From contig CAZHJW010000066.1 of the NCBI GenBank assembly GCA_964533265.1, positions 1-11,726 on the forward strand: a stretch of 11,726 bases of DNA, read 5' to 3'. Below the pieces are notes generated by a model. The model searched no databases, was not told where the DNA came from, and saw nothing but the letters and a program-made list of their open reading frames with translations. The DNA is from UBA1100 sp964533265 (GTDB taxonomy: Bacteria > Verrucomicrobiota > Verrucomicrobiia > Limisphaerales > UBA1100). This document shows, piece by piece, positions 1 to 6,438 of the stretch (position 1 is the stretch's first letter; every line of letters begins with the position of its first letter). Both the position numbers and the translations under genes were made by a program.

Positions 1-845
1 CATTCCTTATCTTTTATCTGACTCCAATCGCCAACCGTCGGCGTCATCTTTGTGTTTTTATCGATTAACCCCATTTTCTTCATTCGTTCCAGTCGTGCCT
101 TACGGGCAGCAACATAGCCCTGATCATATTTCCCATCATACTTGGCAATGTCCCGCGAACGGGCGTGCATCGGCCAGTGCGCGGCCGTGTATGCCACATA
201 CATGAAGAAGGGATTATTCCCCTTGTGCTCCTTAACGAACTTAACGGCATTGTCGCTGATTGCATCGGTAAAATGGTAGGGCTCAGAAGGTTTATAACCC
301 GGATCGTTCTCACGAGTGATGGGCTTGTTTCCGCGAGTCAGCGAATTAGGATCCCAAAGACTTGAGGCGCCATTGATGATGCCGTAGTAGCGATCAAATC
401 CTCTTTGCAACGGCCAGTTGAATTTCTCGGAGTCATTCGATGGATTGATGTGACTGGTAACGTGCCACTTGCCCACGCAGTAAGTTGAGTAACCGGCGGG
501 TTTCAGTGCCTCCGCGATGGTGACACAGTTGCGGTTCAATTCGCCCCGGTACCCATCCTGCCCCCGGTCGTTCATCATGTGCCCAATGCCTGTCTGATGA
601 GGATAAAGTCCGGTCAGAAGCGATGCGCGGGTCGGGCAGCAGCGGGCGGTGTTGTAGAATTGGGTAAAACGCAATCCGTTGGTCGCCAACCCGTCCAAAG
701 CCGGAGTTTGGATTTCTCCGCCGTAGCAGCCGATATCTGAATAACCCATGTCATCAGACATAATGATGACGATATTCGGGCGGTGAGCTTCCTTGGCGAA
801 CACGGGAACGGTCAGCAGGATATAAAGACAAACAAGATGTTTCAT
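1..845 (-). CDS. Exported sulfatase (arylsulfatase family), 3' end outside window
   Basis: This is the N-terminal 281 residues of a sulfatase; the frame is open to the window edge, so the C-terminus is missing. The start at 845 is supported by a GGAGG Shine-Dalgarno 7 bases upstream. Residues 1-18 (MKHLVCLYILLTVPVFAK) form a signal peptide, so the enzyme should act in the periplasm or outside the cell. PNIVIIMSDDMGYSD at about 23-37 carries the Asp pair (D31, D32) that binds calcium in the family. CCPTRASLLTG at 69-79 is the signature C-x-P/T/S-x-R, with C70 the expected formylglycine. GKWH at 125-128 and H224 in AAHWP match the other active-site Lys and His positions. The family hydrolyses sulfate esters of glycans or small molecules; the substrate cannot be read here. 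A formylglycine-generating enzyme is needed and is not in the window. It is divergent from the SMP-30-like/oxidoreductase pair. Confidence 0.95.
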   Translation of the reverse strand, partial: MKHLVCLYILLTVPVFAKEAHRPNIVIIMSDDMGYSDIGCYGGEIQTPALDGLATNGLRFTQFYNTARCCPTRASLLTGLYPHQTGIGHMMNDRGQDGYRGELNRNCVTIAEALKPAGYSTYCVGKWHVTSHINPSNDSEKFNWPLQRGFDRYYGIINGASSLWDPNSLTRGNKPITRENDPGYKPSEPYHFTDAISDNAVKFVKEHKGNNPFFMYVAYTAAHWPMHARSRDIAKYDGKYDQGYVAARKARLERMKKMGLIDKNTKMTPTVGDWSQIKDKE

Positions 846-852
846 GCGAATA

Positions 853-857
853 CCTCC
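853..857 (-). promoter_or_regulatory. Strong Shine-Dalgarno of the sulfatase
   Basis: The plus strand reads cctcc here, which is GGAGG on the minus strand, 7 bases before the ATG at 845. It fixes the sulfatase start. It stands out because most other genes in the window have no comparable purine-rich site. Confidence 0.75.
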
Positions 858-904
858 GGAGCATCGTTTATTCCCGTGCTCCAAGCAAGACGCTTTGAGC
901 TCAT

Positions 905-916
905 TTGACGTTGACC
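905..916 (+). promoter_or_regulatory. Tandem TTGACG/TTGACC boxes, possible -35 elements
   Basis: Two adjacent hexamers, TTGACG at 905-910 and TTGACC at 911-916, each match the sigma-70 -35 consensus at 5 of 6 bases. They lie 46 and 40 bases before the ATG at 951. No good -10 hexamer follows at the normal spacing, so a promoter is only suggested. Similar boxes lie 35 and 40 bases before two other starts in the window. Confidence 0.25.
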
Positions 917-950
917 CCAAGCTGACACCACGAGACTCTTGCATCCATCC

Positions 951-1853
951 ATGAATACAACAAAGGTATACCTGTGCATATTGGGCCTCGGACTAGCATT
1001 CTCAGCAGAAGCAGAGGCAAAAGTACTCAAAGTTGGCACCAAGCCAGAAAGCGTGTGCCGCGGCTTCGGCGGGAAACTCTACGTCACTATGATCAATGGT
1101 GATGAGCCAGGAGATGGCGGCATCAACGTAATCGATGGCGACAAGGTAAACGAATTCTGCCGCGGGATGAATTCCCCAAAGGGGATGGCTTATGTGGGCG
1201 GCTTCCTAATCACGGCTGATGAAACGACCATTTGGAAGGTCAACAAAAAAGGTAAGGCCACCAAACTTGCTGAAGCCAAAGACTTTCCGAATAAGATTGA
1301 GTTCCTCAATGACGTTGCCGCAAGTCGCGATAAAAAAAGTGTGTACGTTACTGAGATGAGCCAACCCGGTTGGATGTTTGATCCGGATGGTGAACGTAAA
1401 CTCTGGCCTGTGGACAGTCCGAAAGTCAAATCGCCCATGACTGGCTGCGTCTATAAGGTGTCACTCGAAGGCAAGGTAACACTCGCCGTACCCGCCGGCA
1501 ACAAGGCGATGCTAGGCCCCAATGGGGTAACGGTAACTGGTAAAAAAGATACTGAACTATTGGTTATGGGAGATTTCTTTACTGGAAACATTGTTCAATA
1601 CGACGGGAAAAATTTTAAAGTACTGGCCAAAGGCATGCGGGGTGCTGACGCAGTGGAATTTGGCAAAGGCGCCATCTATGTTTCCAGTTGGCCACTTGGT
1701 AAAGTCTGGAAATACGACCGTAAAGCCAAGAAGACAACTGTGCTGTCTGATAAGTTTACCACGGCAGCCGATTTCTATTATGACCGAAAGGGCAAACAAC
1801 TGATTGTACCTGATATGCTTGAAGGCACACTTACCTTTCTACCGGTGGAATAA
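951..1853 (+). CDS. Exported SMP-30/gluconolactonase-like beta-propeller protein
   Basis: The protein has 300 residues from the ATG at 951; an in-frame TTG at 939 would add four residues but spoils the signal peptide, so I prefer 951. Residues 1-23 form a signal peptide ending in AEA before K24. The rest is a repeated beta-propeller pattern: FLNDVAAS (118-125) with VYVTEM, LGPNGVTV (188-195) with LLVMGDF, GADAVEF (231-237) with IYVSSW, and TAADFYYD (271-278) with LIVPDM. The LND, PNG and AD positions resemble the metal-binding Asn/Asn/Asp set of the SMP-30/gluconolactonase/LRE family, whose members open sugar lactones or related esters. The family's first ligand, a Glu in an EGP motif, is not clearly present; PESV at 32-35 is the only candidate. 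Lactonase activity is therefore uncertain, and an NHL-like binding protein is the alternative. It ends 6 bases before the Gfo/Idh/MocA gene and is probably cotranscribed with it. Confidence 0.8.
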   Translation: MNTTKVYLCILGLGLAFSAEAEAKVLKVGTKPESVCRGFGGKLYVTMINGDEPGDGGINVIDGDKVNEFCRGMNSPKGMAYVGGFLITADETTIWKVNKKGKATKLAEAKDFPNKIEFLNDVAASRDKKSVYVTEMSQPGWMFDPDGERKLWPVDSPKVKSPMTGCVYKVSLEGKVTLAVPAGNKAMLGPNGVTVTGKKDTELLVMGDFFTGNIVQYDGKNFKVLAKGMRGADAVEFGKGAIYVSSWPLGKVWKYDRKAKKTTVLSDKFTTAADFYYDRKGKQLIVPDMLEGTLTFLPVE

Positions 1854-1859
1854 CGATTC

Positions 1860-2915
1860 ATGTCAGAAAAACTGCGCATCGCGGTCATTGGTGTCGACCA
1901 TCCTCACGGGATGGGCTGGCGTGAATCGCTCACGCATGTCGCCGATGAATTGGAAATATCCGCGCTGGTTCCTGCGTTGGACGGAACGACGACAAGCCTA
2001 GAGGAACGCCATGCCGCACTCCCTCGTTTTGAAACTGTGCCTGAACTGATTAGCTCCGGTGGTGATCTATTCGATGGTGCACTGGTGTGCCTACCTAATG
2101 ATCAGGGACCAGATGCGGTTATCGCACTAGCCAAAGCAGGTAAACATATCCTGCTTGAAAAACCCGGTGCAGCAAATGCGGGGGATGGTCAGAGGATGGC
2201 TGAAGCAGTACGCACCAACAAGATTGCCTTTCAAAATGGTTTTATCTGGCGTTATGACGAATTGGCAAATCGTCTATGTAAAATGGTAGCTGATGGCCGG
2301 TTTGGCAAACTTGTAAGCGTAGAAATGACCTGGGCCACAAGCAATGTCGACAGGCGAGGACCTGAACATTATCTTTTCGATCAGAAAAAAAGTGGAGGAG
2401 GTTTCTTTAATTGGCTTGCCTGTCATCATCTGGATTTACTCACATATATCACGGGTGAATCAGTAGTCACGGTTAGTGCTCGTGTGGGCACTTTTGGCAA
2501 AACACCTTCGGCCGTTGAGGACGGTGGGAGCGCCATTCTCGACCTATCCGGAGGTGCTCTAGCAACCTTTACCGGCGGGTATTGGCATCCTCGCTGGATG
2601 AACGATATCCGCTGGACTATCCGCGGCACCGAGCGCTGGGTTTACTGGGATCCTGGCCGCCCCAATACCGGTGGCGTACTGGAAATCCATGGACCCCAGC
2701 CGCAGTTCATGGCCATGGAGGAGACCTTCCAACTCCCGCCCGACGATACCACAGGATACGGTGGCAAAGCCATGGTGTCTCTATTGCGCGACTGGATTCG
2801 AGCTATCCGCGAAGGCAATGATTGTCGTAACACCCCAGAGAGCACCGTAACGGTACTGAAGACAATCGACTCGATCTATGAATCGTCCAAAACCGGCCGG
2901 AGAGTGGCGGGTTAA
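1860..2915 (+). CDS. Gfo/Idh/MocA family oxidoreductase
   Basis: This 351-residue protein has no signal peptide and should be cytoplasmic. Residues 6-17 form the first strand and turn of an N-terminal NAD(P)-binding Rossmann fold, but the usual GxGxxG is altered to GVDHPHG. LLEKPGA at 98-104 holds the EKP motif (E100-K101-P102) that contacts nicotinamide and substrate. The C-terminal alpha/beta domain carries a run of glycines at 179-181 followed by H189 and D192, aligned with the family GGGxxxDxGxHxxD pattern; the first Asp position appears to be Trp185. Family members oxidise or reduce sugars, inositols and sugar acids. Here the substrate is unknown, and neighbouring sulfatase and SMP-30-like genes suggest a sugar derivative. 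The start lies 6 bases after the upstream stop, giving a two-gene operon. The stop overlaps the stop of the opposing gene by 4 bases (ttaa). Confidence 0.9.
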   Translation: MSEKLRIAVIGVDHPHGMGWRESLTHVADELEISALVPALDGTTTSLEERHAALPRFETVPELISSGGDLFDGALVCLPNDQGPDAVIALAKAGKHILLEKPGAANAGDGQRMAEAVRTNKIAFQNGFIWRYDELANRLCKMVADGRFGKLVSVEMTWATSNVDRRGPEHYLFDQKKSGGGFFNWLACHHLDLLTYITGESVVTVSARVGTFGKTPSAVEDGGSAILDLSGGALATFTGGYWHPRWMNDIRWTIRGTERWVYWDPGRPNTGGVLEIHGPQPQFMAMEETFQLPPDDTTGYGGKAMVSLLRDWIRAIREGNDCRNTPESTVTVLKTIDSIYESSKTGRRVAG

Positions 2916-3985
2916 TTCACCTGCTTTTTAAGTCCCGATCGAATTACATCATGATGGCGGGACATGTAGTAAAAGCTTTGTTTACTACTGCGCTCACCCA
3001 AACAAAACTGAAATTCAATGCGGTAACCGCCTTTCGGCCAACTTGGCCCCTCTAAGCTAAGTGCATTAACCACAGTACTAACGCTTTGGCCGGGTTTGAG
3101 TAAAACCGGCTGTGTCGGGCGCAAAAGACCCACTGAACCAGGAATGGCATAGGATTTACCCTGGCACAAAATCACGAGGCTTTCCTTCCAAAGAATGCGT
3201 TTTCCTTGTTGCCGCAAGGCATCAATTTCAATGGGCTTGGCTGTTTGATTGGTTACAATTATTTTATATTCCCCATCTCCATCAGGATTGGTCCATTTGA
3301 TGTCCTTTGAAGGCGGTACTTTTTCCACGGTGTATGATAGACCACCACCCACTAGCAAAGCCGGTCGCCCTGTCGCACTACAGAAATGCTTGGCATCAAT
3401 TTTTTGGGCCTTAGGCCAGGCCCGCGCCTTTTGTGCCACCCAAGGAGAAATCAGTTTGCCGTTCATGCTCTTCCAGCCGAGCGGCAACTCACAGGCGAGC
3501 CGAATCGAATCTAGCTGCTTTTCGTTAGCCTCTTCGAAGGCTTCAACACGAAGGCCTCCCCGCACATTAGATAGGGCAATAACGACTTTGCCTTTGGGGT
3601 AAACCGGTTTTTGCTGCTGACGTGCTGAATGATTTGCCGTGAGTTCACTGCCAGCTTTGAGGTCTCCCCGTAAGACACCTTCAATCTTCATTGTCAGGGC
3701 ATGGTTGTATATGGGAGGAAAAGACCGAGCTGTAGGACCCTGTTTGATGTCGGTAATGGTCGCGATTGCAACTATCTGTTTCTCCCCCCACTGAACCGGC
3801 TGAGGCTTGGCCGGTTGACCAGGAAAACGACCTGGCAAAGGTCGCGCACCGGGTGCTGGCCGCGGAACCGGTTGTATTGCAGGCCGGGGTGCGGGTTTGG
3901 TTTGCACTTTCGGAGGATCCACTGCCAGAACGGTGGAAGATAGAGATACGGCCAAGGCTAGTTGAAACAGGTGTTTTGATCTCAT
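2912..3985 (-). CDS. Secreted proline-rich protein of unknown function
   Basis: I do not recognise this 357-residue protein. Residues 1-21 are a signal peptide (MRSKHLFQLALAVSLSSTVLA). Residues 23-65 are a low-complexity linker rich in Pro, Ala, Arg and Gly, of the kind that spans the cell wall or keeps a domain away from a membrane. Residues about 70-140 read as beta strands (IVAIATITDIKQG, ALTMKIEGVLRGDLKAG, GKVVIALSN), somewhat like NTR/OB-fold modules, but this is only an impression. Residues about 215-342 look like an immunoglobulin-type beta-sandwich (YKIIVTNQTAKPIEID, LLKPGQSVS, GGYRIEFQFCLGE). Four cysteines (C165, C202, C274, C328) could form disulfides after export. No catalytic motif is visible. 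It converges on the oxidoreductase with a 4-base overlap and diverges from the dehydrogenase at 4206. Confidence 0.8.
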   Translation of the reverse strand: MRSKHLFQLALAVSLSSTVLAVDPPKVQTKPAPRPAIQPVPRPAPGARPLPGRFPGQPAKPQPVQWGEKQIVAIATITDIKQGPTARSFPPIYNHALTMKIEGVLRGDLKAGSELTANHSARQQQKPVYPKGKVVIALSNVRGGLRVEAFEEANEKQLDSIRLACELPLGWKSMNGKLISPWVAQKARAWPKAQKIDAKHFCSATGRPALLVGGGLSYTVEKVPPSKDIKWTNPDGDGEYKIIVTNQTAKPIEIDALRQQGKRILWKESLVILCQGKSYAIPGSVGLLRPTQPVLLKPGQSVSTVVNALSLEGPSWPKGGYRIEFQFCLGERSSKQSFYYMSRHHDVIRSGLKKQVN

Positions 3986-4205
3986 AAGATTTTTACTGTT
4001 TTATCAGACGGATTAAAGAGGTCAACCCTCCTTGATATTATTTTAAGGGCACTGAATCAGCAAAAACCACCTTACCTTTAATGTCATGCCACTGGAAGGT
4101 GAGCGAAATTATTTTATAGAAGAGTTAAAAAACTACACAGACACACCAAAATTAAAAAGCCTTTGCCAGCGACTCGTTGGAGAATAGTCTCCCTTCTTTC
4201 CTAAT
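3986..4205. other. Divergent intergenic spacer, AT-rich, no gene seen
   Basis: This is the longest gene-free stretch in the window. It must hold the promoters of the leftward secreted protein and the rightward dehydrogenase. Besides the leftward promoter candidate, I see TATAGA at 4115-4120 as a possible rightward -10 with a poor -35 (CTGGAA, 4092-4097), a 6-bp inverted repeat CACCTT/AAGGTG (4068-4073 and 4096-4101), and a 5-bp hairpin GGAGA-ATAG-TCTCC (4179-4192) ending 13 bases before the dehydrogenase ATG. No small ORF is convincing. Confidence 0.4.
3998..4025 (-). promoter_or_regulatory. Candidate sigma-70 promoter of the proline-rich secreted protein
   Basis: On the minus strand TTGACC (4025-4020) is followed after 16 bases by TAAAAC (4003-3998), matching consensus at 5 of 6 and 4 of 6 bases. 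Transcription would begin near 3991, giving a leader of only about six bases, which fits the absence of a Shine-Dalgarno before the ATG at 3985. A short inverted repeat GAGG-N5-CCTC (4018-4030) overlaps the -35 box and could be an operator. Confidence 0.35.
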
Positions 4206-5243
4206 ATGAAAGCTCTTTTGCTTGAAGAATACAAAAAGCTGACCGTGACCGACATGCCTCAGCCTAAATACGGAGATCATGATGTTTTGGTGCAAATCAA
4301 AGCGTGCGGTATATGTGGAAGTGACATCCACGGATTTGATGGGTCCAGTGGGCGACGTGTCCCCCCACTTATCATGGGTCACGAGGCAGCCGGGGTGGTG
4401 GCCAAAACGGGCACAGCAGTGAGCTCAGTAAAAGAGGGAGACCGGATCACCTTTGATTCCATGGTGTCCTGCGGAGAATGCTATTTTTGCAAACGAAGTG
4501 AAAAGAACCTGTGTGAAAACCGGAGAGTATTGGGAGTCTCGTGTGAAGATTATCGCCAGCACGGCTGCTTTGCTGAGTACGCTGTGGTCCCCGAGCACAT
4601 CATTTACCCAATGCCAGACAATCTGCCATTCGAACATGCTGCCATGATTGAGCCGGTGTCCGTAGCGGTACATGCAGTTAAACGTACACCGATCGCAAAG
4701 GGCGACACGGCGGCGGTCATTGGATCAGGAATGATCGGACTCCTGGTCGTGCAAGCTCTTAAAGCGGCCGGTTGTTCTAAAATTATTGCTGTAGACTTGG
4801 CTGAAGAAAAGCTCAAGCTTGCTCAAGAACTCGGGGCAGACCTCGGCATCAACCCCAAGACTACCGACGCAGTGAAAGTCATCCAGGAAGCCACTCATGG
4901 CCGCGGAGCAGACATCGCAATGGAAGTAGTCGGCGCAACCCCCACAGTAAAAACTGCAATAGAAGCTACGCGGAAGGGAGGCTCGGTGGCATTAGTTGGC
5001 AACCTTGCCCCCGAAGTAGATTTTCCTCTGCAATCAGTCGTCACCCGCGAATTAACTATCTACGGCTCATGCGCCTCAAACGGCGAATATCCTGAGTGCA
5101 TCGACCTTCTATCACGTGGAATAATTAAAGTAGATCCCCTCATCAGCGCCAAAGACACTCTGGAAGAAGGAGCCCAGTGGTTTGACAGACTCTATGCAGG
5201 AGAGACAGGCCTCATGAAGGTCATCTTGCAGCCAAATGAATAA
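4206..5243 (+). CDS. Zinc-dependent medium-chain (MDR) alcohol/polyol dehydrogenase
   Basis: A complete 345-residue zinc alcohol dehydrogenase of the sorbitol/threonine/galactitol-phosphate dehydrogenase type. Catalytic zinc ligands are C37 in CGICGSDIHG, H59-E60 in GHEAAG, and probably E149 in IEPVSVAVHA. A structural zinc loop has C89, C92, C95 and C103. The Rossmann fold begins at 171 with the GxGxxG motif GSGMIG (173-178), and D197 at the end of the second strand predicts NAD(H) rather than NADP(H). The family oxidises secondary alcohols of polyols, sugar acids or amino acids; the exact substrate cannot be told from the sequence. Because it converges directly on a KDG-kinase-like gene, a role in sugar-acid or polyol catabolism is reasonable. 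There is no Shine-Dalgarno: the ATG follows a pyrimidine-rich run (cccttctttcctaat). Its stop is immediately followed by the kinase stop on the other strand. Confidence 0.93.
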   Translation: MKALLLEEYKKLTVTDMPQPKYGDHDVLVQIKACGICGSDIHGFDGSSGRRVPPLIMGHEAAGVVAKTGTAVSSVKEGDRITFDSMVSCGECYFCKRSEKNLCENRRVLGVSCEDYRQHGCFAEYAVVPEHIIYPMPDNLPFEHAAMIEPVSVAVHAVKRTPIAKGDTAAVIGSGMIGLLVVQALKAAGCSKIIAVDLAEEKLKLAQELGADLGINPKTTDAVKVIQEATHGRGADIAMEVVGATPTVKTAIEATRKGGSVALVGNLAPEVDFPLQSVVTRELTIYGSCASNGEYPECIDLLSRGIIKVDPLISAKDTLEEGAQWFDRLYAGETGLMKVILQPNE

Positions 5244-6344
5244 CTAGCGCTGCACCCGAGCACCACCGCCACTCATGAGACGTTCCACCTCTGCTTGGGT
5301 GGCCATAGAGGTGTCGCCAGGTGTCGTCATAGCCAAGGCACCGTGAGCTGCGCCATACTCAACGGCCTGTTGCGGATCATTCGTGGCAATGAAGCCATAA
5401 ATCAGGCCACTGGCAAAGCTGTCGCCACCACCCACTCGATCGTAGATTTCCATATCACCGCGGTTTGTTGCCTCGTAGAAATTCCCATCCGCCCAGCAGA
5501 TCGCGCCCCAGTCATTCACCGTTGCGCTCTTCACAGCCCGTAATGTGGTAGCCGTAACCTTAAAGTTCGGGAAGGCGGTAACTGCGTTATTAATCATGCT
5601 TTTGAAGGCATCGATCTCAATATTGGAAACATTTTCATCCACGCCCAAAACCTCAAAACCAAGGCAGGCGGTAAAATCCTCCTCATTGCCAATCATTACA
5701 TCGACGTATTTAGCAATCTCACGATTTATCTCCTGAGCCTTACTCTGTCCGCCAATATTGTCCCAGAGGCTGGGCCGATAATTAAGATCATACGAAACAA
5801 TTGTACCGTGCTTTTTGGCAGCTTGCACAGCCTCAATCACCAGCTCTGGTGTTGTATCACTGAGGGCGGCATAAATGCCGCCAGTGTGAAACCAACGCAC
5901 GCCGTCCACCCCAAAAATCTTCTCCCAATCAATATCACCCTTCTTAAGTTGACTAGCGGCCGTATTCCCTCGATCAGGCACCCCTTTGGCTCCTCGAATT
6001 CCAAAACCGCGCTCGGTGAAATTTATACCGTTACGCACAGTACGGCCAATGCCATCATAGTCACGCCACTTGATGTAATCAACATCCACCCCACCTTGCA
6101 TGATAAAATCTTCAATTAACCGGCCCACCTCGTTATCCGCGAAGGCAGTCACCACACTGGTTTTCAAACTAAAACAACGGCGCAAACCTCGCGCTACGTT
6201 GTATTCACCGCCACCTTCCCATACGTCAAACCGACGTGCGGTGCGCACACGACCATCCCCTGGATCAAGGCGGAGCATGATTTCACCCAATGCAATCATG
6301 TCATAACGGCACTGGTCAGCGGGCTTAATTTCCAAAACGGACAT
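5244..6344 (-). CDS. PfkB-family sugar kinase, 2-keto-3-deoxygluconate kinase-like
   Basis: A 366-residue ribokinase/PfkB fold kinase. MIALGEIMLRLDP at 16-28 is the opening strand with substrate-contacting residues, and GGGEYNVARGL at 44-54 is the family Gly-Gly substrate-binding motif (Tyr where adenosine or ribokinases differ). DLNYRPSLW at 186-194 is characteristic of KDG kinases. DRVGGGDSFASGL at 302-314 is PfkB signature 2, with D308 the catalytic base and the glycines forming the anion hole. KDG kinase makes 2-keto-3-deoxy-6-phosphogluconate from 2-keto-3-deoxygluconate and ATP in uronate and Entner-Doudoroff catabolism; fructose or another keto sugar acid remains possible. It is about 40-50 residues longer than typical bacterial KdgK, partly from inserts near 110-140 and 230-260. 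It is cytoplasmic, divergent from the PQQ-propeller gene, and abuts the dehydrogenase stop-to-stop. Confidence 0.88.
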   Translation of the reverse strand: MSVLEIKPADQCRYDMIALGEIMLRLDPGDGRVRTARRFDVWEGGGEYNVARGLRRCFSLKTSVVTAFADNEVGRLIEDFIMQGGVDVDYIKWRDYDGIGRTVRNGINFTERGFGIRGAKGVPDRGNTAASQLKKGDIDWEKIFGVDGVRWFHTGGIYAALSDTTPELVIEAVQAAKKHGTIVSYDLNYRPSLWDNIGGQSKAQEINREIAKYVDVMIGNEEDFTACLGFEVLGVDENVSNIEIDAFKSMINNAVTAFPNFKVTATTLRAVKSATVNDWGAICWADGNFYEATNRGDMEIYDRVGGGDSFASGLIYGFIATNDPQQAVEYGAAHGALAMTTPGDTSMATQAEVERLMSGGGARVQR

Positions 6345-6360
6345 TGGCCGCGCAGACTGT

Positions 6361-6390
6361 GGAAAAGATTACGAAAAAACAATCTTTTTT
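6361..6390. promoter_or_regulatory. AT-rich inverted repeat in a divergent promoter region, possible operator
   Basis: AAAAGATT (6363-6370) and AATCTTTT (6381-6388) are perfect inverted copies around the 10-base spacer acgaaaaaac. As RNA the stem could extend to 10 bp through two G-U pairs. It sits 17 bases upstream of the leftward kinase start and about 50 bases before the rightward PQQ-propeller start, where an operator is more likely than a terminator. No regulator gene is in the window. Confidence 0.4.
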
Positions 6391-6403
6391 GAATGTGAAC
6401 GGC

Positions 6404-6409
6404 TTGACG
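6404..6409 (+). promoter_or_regulatory. TTGACG box, possible -35 of the PQQ-propeller gene
   Basis: TTGACG matches the -35 consensus at 5 of 6 bases and lies 35 bases before the ATG at 6439. The following sequence is C-rich (tcctcacccaccctcccaaact) and has no convincing -10, so this rests mainly on similarity to the boxes at 905-916 and 4020-4025. Confidence 0.2.
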
Positions 6410-6438
6410 GTCCTCACCCACCCTCCCAAACTCCGCCC

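Noticed and set aside
3249..3602. 117-codon open frame on the plus strand
   Set aside because: It lies fully antisense to the secreted proline-rich gene, whose signal peptide and domain-like pattern make that strand the coding one.
4068..4101. Inverted repeat CACCTT/AAGGTG in the 220-bp spacer
   Set aside because: Six base pairs over a 22-base loop is easily expected by chance, and no gene ends nearby to need a terminator.
4179..4192. Short hairpin GGAGA-ATAG-TCTCC just before the dehydrogenase start
   Set aside because: A 5-bp stem is too weak and common to call a riboswitch, attenuator or terminator; it has no U-tract.
5808..6119. 103-codon open frame on the plus strand
   Set aside because: It is antisense to conserved kinase sequence including the region before DLNYRPSLW.
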